Part shown: positions 1 through 6,314 of the stretch, piece after piece
Numbering within the stretch: the first letter of the stretch is position 1
How the letters are laid out: each line of letters starts with the position of its first letter
Assembly (NCBI GenBank): GCA_035714625.1
Contig: DASTLT010000124.1
Span: forward strand, 1 to 14,479
Origin: GCA-003244245 sp035714625
GTDB taxonomy: Bacteria; Actinomycetota; Actinomycetes; Mycobacteriales; Pseudonocardiaceae
DNA: 14,479 nt
Direction: 5' to 3'
Translations under genes and position numbers: made by a program
Notes under the pieces: model-generated
What the model was told of the DNA's origin: nothing
Seen by the model: only the letters and a program-made list of their open reading frames with translations
Database searches by the model: none

Positions 1-45
1 CGCGAGCTGCGCCAGACCCGGGGGGAGCACCTGCCGAACCGTCAT
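1..45 (-). CDS. possible 5' end of a protein gene leaving the window
   Basis: An ATG at 45 on the minus strand opens a frame that stays open to the left edge (MTVRQVLPPGLAQLA). The same frame is also open upstream to about 146, so the true start could be earlier, for example at one of the GTG codons just before this ATG. It lies about 100 bases downstream of the zinc-finger-like gene and in the same direction, so it could be the next gene of that operon. Fifteen codons are too few to name a family, and no strong ribosome binding site precedes the ATG. The call rests only on an open frame and orientation. Confidence 0.25.
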   Translation of the reverse strand, partial: MTVRQVLPPGLAQLA

Positions 46-146
46 GAGCACCACGGTAGAGACGGGGTCTGACAGTTCCCGGCTCCCGAAGCTGGCCCGG
101 ACAGAATTGCTCCGGAACTTCGGTGACACCGACGGGGCTGACGCTG

Positions 147-413
147 CTACCTGGGTCGTGCTGACCGGCCGGCGGTCCCGGCAGGACGAAGACCGACGAT
201 CTTGCAGGCTGCTTCCCAGCATGGCTCGCAGGTATGCCAGAGCCATTCCCGGTCACCATCCGCGCCCCGGGGATGGGTGGCACCGCACAGGCACCGCATC
301 GGCTCCCCGATCGGCACGTTACGGTCCCGCCGGTCAATGGCGTGGCGTTGCCCGGCAAGCGGGAACCACGTGAAGGGATGCGACTCCGGATATGGCGGGC
401 AGACAGGCGGCAA
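147..413 (-). CDS. small zinc-finger-like protein (zf-HC3-like), TTG start
   Basis: This encodes an 88-aa protein of a type common in Pseudonocardiales. The sequence shows an ESHPFTWFPLAGQRHA block (about residues 10-25), then CLCG (41-44) and W-x-W-x-TCxxCW (57-66). His24, Cys43, Cys62 and Cys65 could bind one zinc. The layout matches, from memory, the actinobacterial zinc-finger family zf-HC3, whose role is not established; DNA or protein binding is inference. The start is a TTG at 413 with a strong GGAGG ribosome binding site 6 bases upstream; later ATGs (such as 299) would remove the conserved N-terminal half. The basic tail after about residue 75 is low complexity. It lies at the downstream end of a minus-strand set of small genes, 292 bp after its nearest neighbour, so it may have its own promoter. 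Confidence 0.68.
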   Translation of the reverse strand: MPPVCPPYPESHPFTWFPLAGQRHAIDRRDRNVPIGEPMRCLCGATHPRGADGDREWLWHTCEPCWEAACKIVGLRPAGTAGRSARPR

Positions 414-705
414 CGGTGACCTCCCTCCCAGGTGTGGGACCACCCGGCTCGGAGATCGGGGCGCTCCGGGCCGGGCGGTAGAAGCGCTGCGCCCAAAGGA
501 TTTGACTACACCACACATCGGGACGCGCTGCGCCGAGCTAGCGATACCAGAACCGGCATCCCTGATAATCCAGGAAGCTCGGTGGGCCAGTTGGTGCGTG
601 TTCTGCGGAACGACATGGACTAAGATAATCGCTGCGGCACGATCTTCCTAACGATATGCAGCATGATTGAGATCCCTGGCGGCCTCCAGCACCGCCCAGT
701 TCACA
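414..705. other. 292-bp gap with no supported gene
   Basis: Both strands were read. The open frames here are short, lack ribosome binding sites and have no recognisable motif. The only functional element assigned is the ribosome binding site of the TTG-started gene at the left edge (GGAGG on the minus strand, about 420-424). A promoter for that gene probably lies here, but no convincing -35/-10 pair was seen. No tRNA or att-like repeat was found. Confidence 0.4.
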
Positions 706-924
706 TCACTCGTCTGGTTCTCTGATCTCGACTATCTGCACGTTCTCCAGAGAAAGACCGGTACGCACGGCCACCATCGCGGTCGCGTAATCGTTGTCTA
801 TCTCCTCGCCGCGCCGGAGGTCCACCTTCAGTTCGTGGGGCCGGTCGTGCGGGTGCTGCCGGTTCAGGTAGAGGATGCGCCGGGTGACCAGCCCGCGGCG
901 CTTCTTGCTCCTGGTGCGTTTCAC
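706..924 (-). CDS. hypothetical basic 72-aa protein
   Basis: The family is not recognised. The N-terminus is very basic (MKRTRSKKRRGLVTRR), suggesting nucleic-acid or membrane-surface contact. The C-terminal half has a regular charged and hydrophobic pattern (VDLRRGEEIDNDYATAMVAVRTG) like a small folded domain and ends acidic (EIREPDE). The ATG at 924 is preceded by GAGGAG at a normal distance (GAGGAGAATC-ATG), which supports the start. It follows the 68-aa gene by 43 bp in the same direction, so it probably belongs to the same operon. A function cannot be assigned from the sequence. Confidence 0.58.
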   Translation of the reverse strand: MKRTRSKKRRGLVTRRILYLNRQHPHDRPHELKVDLRRGEEIDNDYATAMVAVRTGLSLENVQIVEIREPDE

Positions 925-967
925 GATTCTCCTCGATGGTCGCCGTGCTCGGGCGGTGGTCGCGGGC

Positions 968-1174
968 CTACCGGGTTCCGCGGCGCGGGGCGTGCCGGAG
1001 TGCCTGGCAGGTCTGCCGGATCTCGGTGCAGCGCGGGCAGTGCCGCTGCTCGGGGGTGGCCAGGCTGGCCGCGAGCACCACGGCCCCGCAGAGGGCCAGG
1101 TAGCGGCCCGCCCGGCGGCCGCGGGCCGCGGCGTCCTCGCTGATCAGGTGCACCGTGGCGGTGGCGTCAGTCAT
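968..1174 (-). CDS. small Cys-containing protein, 68 aa, translationally coupled
   Basis: The product has a short N-terminus, a GRYLALCG segment ending at Cys29, then HCPRC (Cys46, Cys49) and TC (Cys56). Four cysteines with a CxxC suggest a metal-binding fold, and the spacing recalls the Cys pairs of the zinc-finger-like protein encoded downstream. Proteins of this look are, from memory, frequent in accessory regions of Pseudonocardiales, but no function is known to me. The ATG at 1174 is chosen because it overlaps the stop of the preceding gene by 8 bp (ATGACTGA), typical of coupling, although it has no good ribosome binding site of its own. An upstream in-frame ATG at 1228 would overlap the preceding gene by 62 bp and adds only a low-complexity Arg-rich tail. 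Confidence 0.62.
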   Translation of the reverse strand: MTDATATVHLISEDAAARGRRAGRYLALCGAVVLAASLATPEQRHCPRCTEIRQTCQALRHAPRRGTR

Positions 1175-1526
1175 CGGCAGGAACAGCACCCGCCGCCGTG
1201 GCGTCCGGGCGGGCCCGACGCCACTCACCCCGGGTCCTCGCCGGTCGGGGCAGCACGGACACGTCCCGTGGCGGGCGGGCTCGCGCCGCCTGGGCCTGGG
1301 CCGCCTCGCGCACCAGCCGGTCCCGGATCTCCCAGACCGTCACCGCCACCGCGAGCGGCAGGCCGGGCACAGCGTGCTCGGACCGACGCCGGTCCCGCGC
1401 CAGCCGCCGCTGCCGCCAGCACACCACGCCCAGCACCACCACGCTCAGCACCACCACGGCCAGCGTGCCCAGCACCCACCACGGCCCCGCCACCCCGGTT
1501 GCGGCCCCGCATCCCGGCCAGGGCAT
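1167..1526 (-). CDS. hypothetical single-pass membrane protein, 119 aa
   Basis: Residues about 15-36 form a strong transmembrane segment (WWVLGTLAVVVLSVVVLGVV), followed at once by a WRQRRLARDRRR basic stretch. By the positive-inside rule the C-terminus should be cytoplasmic. The rest (about 40-119) is Ala/Arg/Pro-rich with one amphipathic stretch (VTVWEIRDRLVREAAQAQ, about 62-79). It starts 6 bp after the stop of the upstream 38-aa gene and overlaps the next gene by 8 bp, so the three are probably co-translated. No weight is placed on the overlapping longer frame at 1225-1935, which is low-complexity Gly/Ala/Arg. Function unknown. Confidence 0.55.
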   Translation of the reverse strand: MPWPGCGAATGVAGPWWVLGTLAVVVLSVVVLGVVCWRQRRLARDRRRSEHAVPGLPLAVAVTVWEIRDRLVREAAQAQAARARPPRDVSVLPRPARTRGEWRRARPDATAAGAVPADD

Positions 1527-1532
1527 CGCCGT

Positions 1533-1649
1533 TCACCGCGGGCCGGGCCCGGTCGGCCAGCACCGCAGCGCCAGCTCCAGATCCAGCACCACCGACCCCA
1601 CGCTGATCACCACCAAGACCAGGGTGAGCAGCCCTGGCGCGATCATCAT
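1533..1649 (-). CDS. very small membrane protein, 38 aa
   Basis: A 38-codon frame begins ATG ATG ATC at 1649 with GGAG 7 bases upstream. Residues about 5-22 are almost wholly hydrophobic (PGLLTLVLVVISVGSVVL), a plausible transmembrane helix, and the protein ends WPTGPGPR. The start overlaps the stop of the upstream 124-aa gene in a tight ATGATGA arrangement. The stop is 6 bp before the start of the 119-aa membrane protein. The coupling on both sides is the main reason to believe that it is a gene. Function unknown; it could partner the adjacent membrane protein. Confidence 0.48.
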   Translation of the reverse strand: MMIAPGLLTLVLVVISVGSVVLDLELALRCWPTGPGPR

Positions 1650-2020
1650 GAGCCCGCTCCGAGAGTGCTCGCTTTGATCCGCTCGGTACCCAGCCGCAGA
1701 CCGCGCAGGGCGTCCGGGACACCTGGTGGAGGCGGTGAGCTGAGGTGTATCGGGGCAGGCGCGACATGCACGCTCGGGTCTGCGGATGGGCCACGGCGGA
1801 GCCGGAGGCGGTCAGGTCGCTCCCCGGCCCCGCCGTGATCAAGGTCCGGCCATTCCGCCCTGGGGAACCCGCAGTCAGGACGCGGGGGGAAGATGACCGG
1901 GGTCGGTGCGGCGCGACTGGTCGACACGGCGGCATCAGGCTGTGGCGCAGCAGCCACTACACGGCGACGTAACACCTCACGCAACACGTCATAGCCCTGC
2001 TCATGTGCGCTCTGGCTCAT
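1646..2020 (-). CDS. hypothetical Pro/Arg-rich protein, 124 aa
   Basis: The N-terminal 25 residues look like an ordered helix (EQGYDVLREVLRRRVVAAA, from about residue 7). The remainder is Pro-, Arg- and Ser-rich and probably disordered, with PTPVIFPP around residue 39. No domain is recognised. The ATG at 2020 lacks a clear ribosome binding site but overlaps (ATGA) the stop of a 13-codon ORF that has a very good one, so translation is probably coupled. The 3' end overlaps the start of the 38-aa membrane protein. The low complexity leaves open that only the N-terminal part is original and the rest is a frameshifted tail. Confidence 0.42.
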   Translation of the reverse strand: MSQSAHEQGYDVLREVLRRRVVAAAPQPDAAVSTSRAAPTPVIFPPRPDCGFPRAEWPDLDHGGAGERPDRLRLRRGPSADPSVHVAPAPIHLSSPPPPGVPDALRGLRLGTERIKASTLGAGS

Positions 2021-2058
2021 GCGGCATCCGTTGACACGCTTGTCTGCTGCTTTGCCAT
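2017..2058 (-). CDS. 13-aa leader ORF (MAKQQTSVSTDAA)
   Basis: An ATG at 2058 sits 5 bases after a strong AGGAG (AGGAGCCATC-ATG on the minus strand). The frame closes after 13 codons in a 4-base ATGA overlap with the 124-aa gene. Having the best ribosome binding site of the operon before such a short frame suggests a leader that delivers ribosomes to the next start or senses translation. It could instead be the true N-terminus of the next protein, separated by a frameshift mutation or sequencing error. It is too short for composition tests. Confidence 0.33.
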   Translation of the reverse strand: MAKQQTSVSTDAA

Positions 2059-2247
2059 GATGGCTCCTGTCGTATGGTTACCAGCAGGGCGCTTCCACCG
2101 AGCCTGATTGCGTTAGTGGCCTCGTCTGTGCCAGGTTGAGGGGTAAGATCGTGCTCGTGTGCGAACGGTAGGCTCAACGGCGCTCAGACAGAACTGACTG
2201 CCGGTACGAGTACATGCAGCTCAGGACTAGTGGGATGGGGGAACAGG
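2059..2247. promoter_or_regulatory. divergent promoter region between the small-gene operon and the XRE gene
   Basis: The minus-strand small-gene operon and the plus-strand regulator gene start on opposite sides of this 189-bp gap, so it must hold at least one promoter for each. Possible plus-strand elements are TATGGT at 2073-2078 with TTTGCC 16 bp upstream, and TAAGAT at 2144-2149 without a good -35. A TTGACA at 2031-2036 lies just outside, inside the first small gene. None is strong enough to name as the promoter. The XRE gene is probably autoregulated from here, as is common for such regulators. Confidence 0.35.
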
Positions 2248-3372
2248 GTGGTCAGCAGGCACAGAACGCTGCGCGGTAGTCACGGCTCCCCGCGCTGCCT
2301 CGGCATCGTGTCGGGCTTCCTCCTTAAACTGATCCGGGAATCGGTAGGACTCACCCAAGTCCGCTTAGCCGAGTTCCTTGGGGTGGACGTGGCAAGCGTC
2401 CAGGGCTGGGAAAGCGGTCGACGATCACTCACTGCCCTACGCGCCGCAGACCTGGTGCGGCTGCGATCCCGGCTCTTGCGGTGCGGCGCAGCGTCCCACC
2501 TGCTCGCGACGCTGGAGGACGCCGTTATGGCGGATTTGATTATCGCCGAGATGGTTCAGGCCGATGGGCAGCTTATCGACGCCGATGAGCACCCGCTCGG
2601 CGCGACTGTTCACCAACGCAAGCTCACCAACCTGATCACTTGGCCGTTCACTGGCATCATCCCGGCCTCTCTGCGGTGCCTACCTACGGTGCGGGCGCGG
2701 CGTGGTCCCGTCCCCGACAGGCCCTCCCTCGCCGAGGACGAACGGATTCGCTTCTTCGATCATCTCCTTCTGACCGTGGACGCGAATCCACATGAAGACG
2801 CGGCTTTGCAACGTCGGCAAGCGATCTATCTTCTCGGTTTCGATGCACGAGCGAGTACGGCTGAGTGGTTGCACCGGGAACAGGTTCGTGCCCTGCACCG
2901 GGCCGGACGCACCGATCATGTCCCGTCCTGGGTGGCTGTCCGGTCCTCCGCCGTCGCGCTCGCCCATGGCGGCGATCGTGACGCGCTGCGCGCCTTCCTC
3001 CGGAAGGCATTGGTCACTGACCGTCTGGAGTTGGCGAACCTCAACTACTGGGCTTACTGGGTGGGTGAGATCAATAGCGTCCAGGTCAATGACGACTTCA
3101 TGGACCGCCTTGACCCGCGAGGCTGGGTGGGGCTTCGACTACTGGAGCACCTACTCGGACGCTGGCACGCAGGCTCCGGACATGCGGAACTCAATATCCA
3201 TACCGTGTGGGCACTGCTCCTGGCCCATCCTGCCCTGCTCAGCAACCACCCTAGTCTGCGGTCTGCCGCAGCCAGCAAAGTAGAAGAGCTTGCTGCGGAT
3301 GGCGCTCTTAGCAGCCAGGCACGACGCGAGTTGTCGGACATCGCCTATGCCATCCGTCTGGCCAGCAGGTAG
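2248..3372 (+). CDS. XRE-type helix-turn-helix regulator with large C-terminal domain
   Basis: A 374-aa protein with an XRE-like helix-turn-helix near residues 30-62 (GLTQVRLAEFLGVDVASVQG followed by WESGRR), the typical scaffold for binding a palindromic operator. The rest (about 80-374) is a helical domain without a motif I can name, possibly for ligand or partner sensing. GTG at 2248 is preferred because a GGGGGA ribosome binding site lies 5-6 bases upstream; another GTG at 2230 would add six residues. It ends 14 bp before the HD-domain gene, with which it should be co-transcribed, and heads the cluster containing the peptide and PIMT genes, so it is the obvious candidate regulator of that cluster. 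A decayed copy of its 3' end, retaining most of the same amino acids, lies at about 8536-8637. Confidence 0.82.
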   Translation: MVSRHRTLRGSHGSPRCLGIVSGFLLKLIRESVGLTQVRLAEFLGVDVASVQGWESGRRSLTALRAADLVRLRSRLLRCGAASHLLATLEDAVMADLIIAEMVQADGQLIDADEHPLGATVHQRKLTNLITWPFTGIIPASLRCLPTVRARRGPVPDRPSLAEDERIRFFDHLLLTVDANPHEDAALQRRQAIYLLGFDARASTAEWLHREQVRALHRAGRTDHVPSWVAVRSSAVALAHGGDRDALRAFLRKALVTDRLELANLNYWAYWVGEINSVQVNDDFMDRLDPRGWVGLRLLEHLLGRWHAGSGHAELNIHTVWALLLAHPALLSNHPSLRSAAASKVEELAADGALSSQARRELSDIAYAIRLASR

Positions 3373-3386
3373 GTAGGGTCACCGCC

Positions 3387-3959
3387 ATGGAGGAGTCAGA
3401 CGCGCAGCACGCCGTCGCCATCGCCGAGTTCGCCTTCGAGCTTGGCGTGCTCAAGCGGATCCGCCGGGCCGGCTGGTGGCACGTTGGAGTCCGGGATCCG
3501 GAGTCGGTCGCAGAGCACAGCCTGCGGGTCGCGCAGCTCGCGTCACTCATCGCCGCGATCGAGGGCGCCGAGCCGGGCCGAGCGGCGCTGCTCGCCGTCT
3601 GGCACGACTCGCAGGAGACCCGCACCGGCGACCTTCCGCACACGGCCCGACCCTACCTCGACCAATGCTCACCCGAGACGATCACCGCAGATCAGACCGC
3701 CGCACTGCCCGACGCCGCACGCAAGACGGTGCAGGAGGCGGTCACCGAGTACGAGGCGCAGCAGACCCGCGAGGCGCAGTGCGCGAAGGACGCCGACAAG
3801 CTGGAGTGCCTGATCCAGGCAATCGAGTACCAGGACGTGGGCTACGCCCGGGTACAAGGCTGGATCGACTCCGCACGCACCGGGCTGCAGACCGACACCG
3901 CACGCCGGATCGCCGACGCCGCCCTGCGCACTTCACCCCTCGCCTGGCGGGGACGTTGA
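3387..3959 (+). CDS. HD-domain metal-dependent phosphohydrolase (YfbR/HDDC2-like)
   Basis: A 190-aa protein with the HD-superfamily signature: His44 in SVAEHSLRVA, the HD pair His73-Asp74 in AVWHDSQETRTGDLPH, and a late Asp in KDADKLE (Asp137). Family members of this size often act as 5'-deoxynucleotidases or related nucleotide phosphatases using divalent metal. The substrate here is unknown. The ATG at 3387 follows an AGGTAGG tract and lies 14 bp after the XRE gene, so the two form an operon. The gene lies directly upstream of the methyltransferase and peptide block, but a role in peptide modification is inference from neighbourhood only. About 190 bp without a gene separate it from the next one; that gap holds a weak imperfect dyad just after the stop (about 3966-3996) and presumably a promoter. 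Confidence 0.85.
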   Translation: MEESDAQHAVAIAEFAFELGVLKRIRRAGWWHVGVRDPESVAEHSLRVAQLASLIAAIEGAEPGRAALLAVWHDSQETRTGDLPHTARPYLDQCSPETITADQTAALPDAARKTVQEAVTEYEAQQTREAQCAKDADKLECLIQAIEYQDVGYARVQGWIDSARTGLQTDTARRIADAALRTSPLAWRGR

Positions 3960-4148
3960 TCCTGTGTGGCCAGCCTGCACACTCAGGCCAGCGAACCCTG
4001 ACCGCCACGTAGTGTTCCCTGGCCCGTCATCCGTCATTGCGCACGCACCTACTCATGGTGGCACGCAAACTCGTACCCGCAGTGAGTCCCCTTACTGGCG
4101 CGCGCCAACCTAACGTTCTTGATCGGCACGATCTGACAGGAGACCTCC

Positions 4149-4982
4149 TTGGCAACTAGCTTCGGCAATGAGACCCTCGGGAGCAGTTATGCCGAGAACG
4201 CAGGGTTCTGGGTGAGGATTATCCGGGAACGACTTGACCGTTACCGGCTGGGACTCACAGACTCGGCAGTCCTGAATGCTATCGGGCCGAGCGGGAGCAT
4301 GACGATCCTGGACGCTGGATGCGGTGAGGGCTACCTATCCCGGATACTAGCGCAACAAGGCGCACACGTGATCGCTGTCGACGCCTGCGCAGAGCTTGTC
4401 GAATCAGCCCGGGCGATAGCGCGAGAATCAGGTCTGAGCATCGATTACCGGACCTGTAGCGTCGATGACCTGCCTATCGCTGACGGTCACTGCGATATCG
4501 TGGTCTGCAACCATCTCGTCAATGACCTGCGGGACATATCTGCTCCGGTTGCCGAGTTTTCTCGGGTCACCCGGGAAGGAGGTCGTCTGGTGATGCTCAT
4601 GCTGCACCCGTGCTTCTATGGGGCAGGTGCCGAGCAGGAGGCCATGAACGGATTCCTCACACCCGATGAGTACTTTCGTGTTCGTGTCGTGGAGCAGAAG
4701 TTCAACGTAGCGGGAATCAGATCACCGGCACCGGTTAGGATATGGCTCCGACCTCTTGAAGACTACACAGCAGCTCTCCGTGATGCAGGTTTTTTCATCA
4801 CTTCGCTGAGCGAGCCACATCCTTCGACTGAGCAGCTAACTGGTGATCCATGGTGGCGGGAGAATTTCGTACGTCCGCTGTTCTTGCTCATTGTTGCCGA
4901 GAAGGGCCGCACGCAGTGGTCCAGACACGATACAGCTACGGCTGCCACGTCGGGTGCGATGTGGCAGGGACGGAACGGATAG
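4149..4982 (+). CDS. class I SAM-dependent methyltransferase
   Basis: A 277-aa Rossmann-fold methyltransferase. The SAM-binding motif I is ILDAGCGEGYLSR (residues 53-65), followed by the acidic ribose-binding position in VIAVDAC (Asp78) and motif II/III-like VDDLPIADGHCDIVVCNHLV (from about 104). This resembles the UbiE/Methyltransf_11 group of small-molecule methyltransferases; the substrate cannot be read from sequence. The TTG start at 4149 is supported by an AGGAGA ribosome binding site about 5 bases upstream, and the N-terminus (SSYAENAGFW) fits. It ends 56 bp before the small peptide gene on the same strand. It may act on the peptide or on a linked metabolite. The C-terminal 25 residues are polar and probably disordered. 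Confidence 0.86.
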   Translation: MATSFGNETLGSSYAENAGFWVRIIRERLDRYRLGLTDSAVLNAIGPSGSMTILDAGCGEGYLSRILAQQGAHVIAVDACAELVESARAIARESGLSIDYRTCSVDDLPIADGHCDIVVCNHLVNDLRDISAPVAEFSRVTREGGRLVMLMLHPCFYGAGAEQEAMNGFLTPDEYFRVRVVEQKFNVAGIRSPAPVRIWLRPLEDYTAALRDAGFFITSLSEPHPSTEQLTGDPWWRENFVRPLFLLIVAEKGRTQWSRHDTATAATSGAMWQGRNG

Positions 4983-5038
4983 CCGGCGGACGGTTCAGCA
5001 CGGGCGCCGAGAATCACCAGTTACAGTAGGAGGAAGCG

Positions 5039-5143
5039 ATGGCGAAGCACGAGAAAGATAATCCTGGAACCAGAGACGGGCAGGTACCGAAGCCCGATAC
5101 TCCCTCGCCGCGGGAGCCTAAACCCGGTAAGCGTGGGCAGTAG
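5039..5143 (+). CDS. 34-aa Pro/Lys/Asp-rich peptide, candidate RiPP precursor
   Basis: ATG at 5039 follows an excellent AGGAGG (AGGAGGAAGCG-ATG) and opens a 34-codon frame: MAKHEKDNPGTRDGQVPKPD (1-20), then TPSPREPKPGKRGQ (21-34). It is highly charged, has no hydrophobic core, signal peptide or cysteine, and contains a single Asp-Gly (13-14), the dipeptide most prone to succinimide (aspartimide) formation. It lies just upstream of two tandem PIMT-like methyltransferases, the position expected for their substrate. A degenerate second copy at 8637-8694 preserves the amino acids from Pro9 to Pro27 with only Lys18 changed to Arg and four synonymous base changes, strong evidence for translation and past selection. 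There is no FxLD motif, Thr/Glu-rich graspetide core or Cys/Ser lanthipeptide core. It is too short for most gene finders. The precursor role is inferred. Confidence 0.72.
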   Translation: MAKHEKDNPGTRDGQVPKPDTPSPREPKPGKRGQ

Positions 5144-5153
5144 GTGCAGATCG

Positions 5154-6314
5154 GTGCCTGACCCTGACGCGCTGCGGCAAGAGATGGTCGACCGGCTGAC
5201 CGAAGCCGGGGAACTCACCGCGCAGTGGCAGCCGGCGTTTCGGGCAGTGCCTCGGCACGCCTTTATCCCCGATCTGGTCTGGCAGGAGGACGATACTATC
5301 GAAAGCCGCTATAACCTCATCCCGTTGCACCGCGACGATAGTCCAGACCGCTGGCTGACGCTGGCCTACGACGACGATGCGGTGATCATCCAGGTGGACG
5401 ATGGCGTTCCAGCAGGTCCCGACCTGGCCGGATACGACATCACCAGCTCGGCGAGCATGCCGCTGTTGGTCTCCCGAATGCTCACCGCGCTGGAGGTCGA
5501 ACCCGGCAACCGGGTGCTGGAGATCGGCACCGGCACCGGCTACAACGCCGCTCTGCTCGCACACCACCTCGGCGCGCAGCACGTCACCACCATCGAGGTC
5601 GACCCCGTGCTCGCCGAACGCGCACGCACAGCACTCACCGCTGCCGGCTACGGGGATGTGCGGGTCATCACCGGTGACGGCGCCCACGGCTACCTGCCGG
5701 GCGCCCCTTACGACCGCATCATCTCCACCGCGAGCGTGTGCCGTTTTCCCTATCCCTGGGTTGAGCAGACCAGACCCGGTGGCCGAATCGTGACTCCGTG
5801 GGCCCACCTCTATTTCCCAGCGCTGCTCGCTTACACCGTCGCCGGGGACGGCACCGCGACCGGCTCGGTCGCTGACCCGGGCATGGCCTTCATGACCCTG
5901 CGCGACCAGCGCCTGCCCCGCGTCTCGGTCGCCACCGTCCTCGGGGACCACGACGAGAACACCGCCCCCGCCTCCACCACGGACCTTCACCCCTACGACG
6001 TCGCCGGCGATCCCGACGCCGCGATCGCCATCGGCATGCGCGTACCGAACTGCACCCAACGCTATTGGCGCCCCGACGCTGACGACGACCACGGAACCTT
6101 CTGGCTGCTCGACCAATGGTCGGGCTCCTGGGCCCGACTGCGCCATCATCCCGATTCCGACGGCCCGCACGAGGTTCGCCAGGGCGGGCCCCGCCGGCTC
6201 TGGGACGAGGTCGAGGCCGCCTACCACTGGTGGGCCGGTCAAGGTCGCCCCCCGGCGCAGCGGTGGCGGTTCCAGGTAGGCCCTGCAGGGCAGCAGGTGA
6301 CCCTGCCCCGGTGA
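5154..6314 (+). CDS. PIMT-like O-methyltransferase with C-terminal extension (first of two)
   Basis: A 386-aa protein related to protein-L-isoaspartate O-methyltransferase. It shows the N-terminal VPRHAFIP motif (about residues 32-39), a region around 97-108 equivalent to the PIMT substrate loop (ITSSASMPLLVSRM), SAM motif I VLEIGTGTGYNAALL (121-135), the acidic TIEVD, and PYDRIISTASV. About 170 further residues, ending QGGPRRLWDEVE...GPAGQQVTLPR, mark it as the extended kind associated with RiPP clusters (graspetide and FxLD-type methyltransferases) rather than the roughly 200-aa repair enzyme. GTG at 5154 is preferred for its AGGTG ribosome binding site; GTG at 5133 would overlap the peptide gene by 11 bp. 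It starts 10 bp after the peptide gene and overlaps the next gene by GTGA. The substrate-loop sequence differs from its twin, so the two may have divided roles. Confidence 0.87.
   Translation: MPDPDALRQEMVDRLTEAGELTAQWQPAFRAVPRHAFIPDLVWQEDDTIESRYNLIPLHRDDSPDRWLTLAYDDDAVIIQVDDGVPAGPDLAGYDITSSASMPLLVSRMLTALEVEPGNRVLEIGTGTGYNAALLAHHLGAQHVTTIEVDPVLAERARTALTAAGYGDVRVITGDGAHGYLPGAPYDRIISTASVCRFPYPWVEQTRPGGRIVTPWAHLYFPALLAYTVAGDGTATGSVADPGMAFMTLRDQRLPRVSVATVLGDHDENTAPASTTDLHPYDVAGDPDAAIAIGMRVPNCTQRYWRPDADDDHGTFWLLDQWSGSWARLRHHPDSDGPHEVRQGGPRRLWDEVEAAYHWWAGQGRPPAQRWRFQVGPAGQQVTLPR

Noticed and set aside
44..373. Plus-strand 109-codon frame at the left end
   Set aside because: It runs opposite the zinc-finger-like gene, turns low complexity after about 45 codons and lacks a ribosome binding site.
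414..705. Possible tRNA or attachment site
   Set aside because: No cloverleaf, no anticodon arm and no matching repeat elsewhere in the window.
1225..1935. Minus-strand 236-codon frame
   Set aside because: Low-complexity Gly/Ala/Arg over most of its length and overlapping three better-supported small genes that have ribosome binding sites or coupling.
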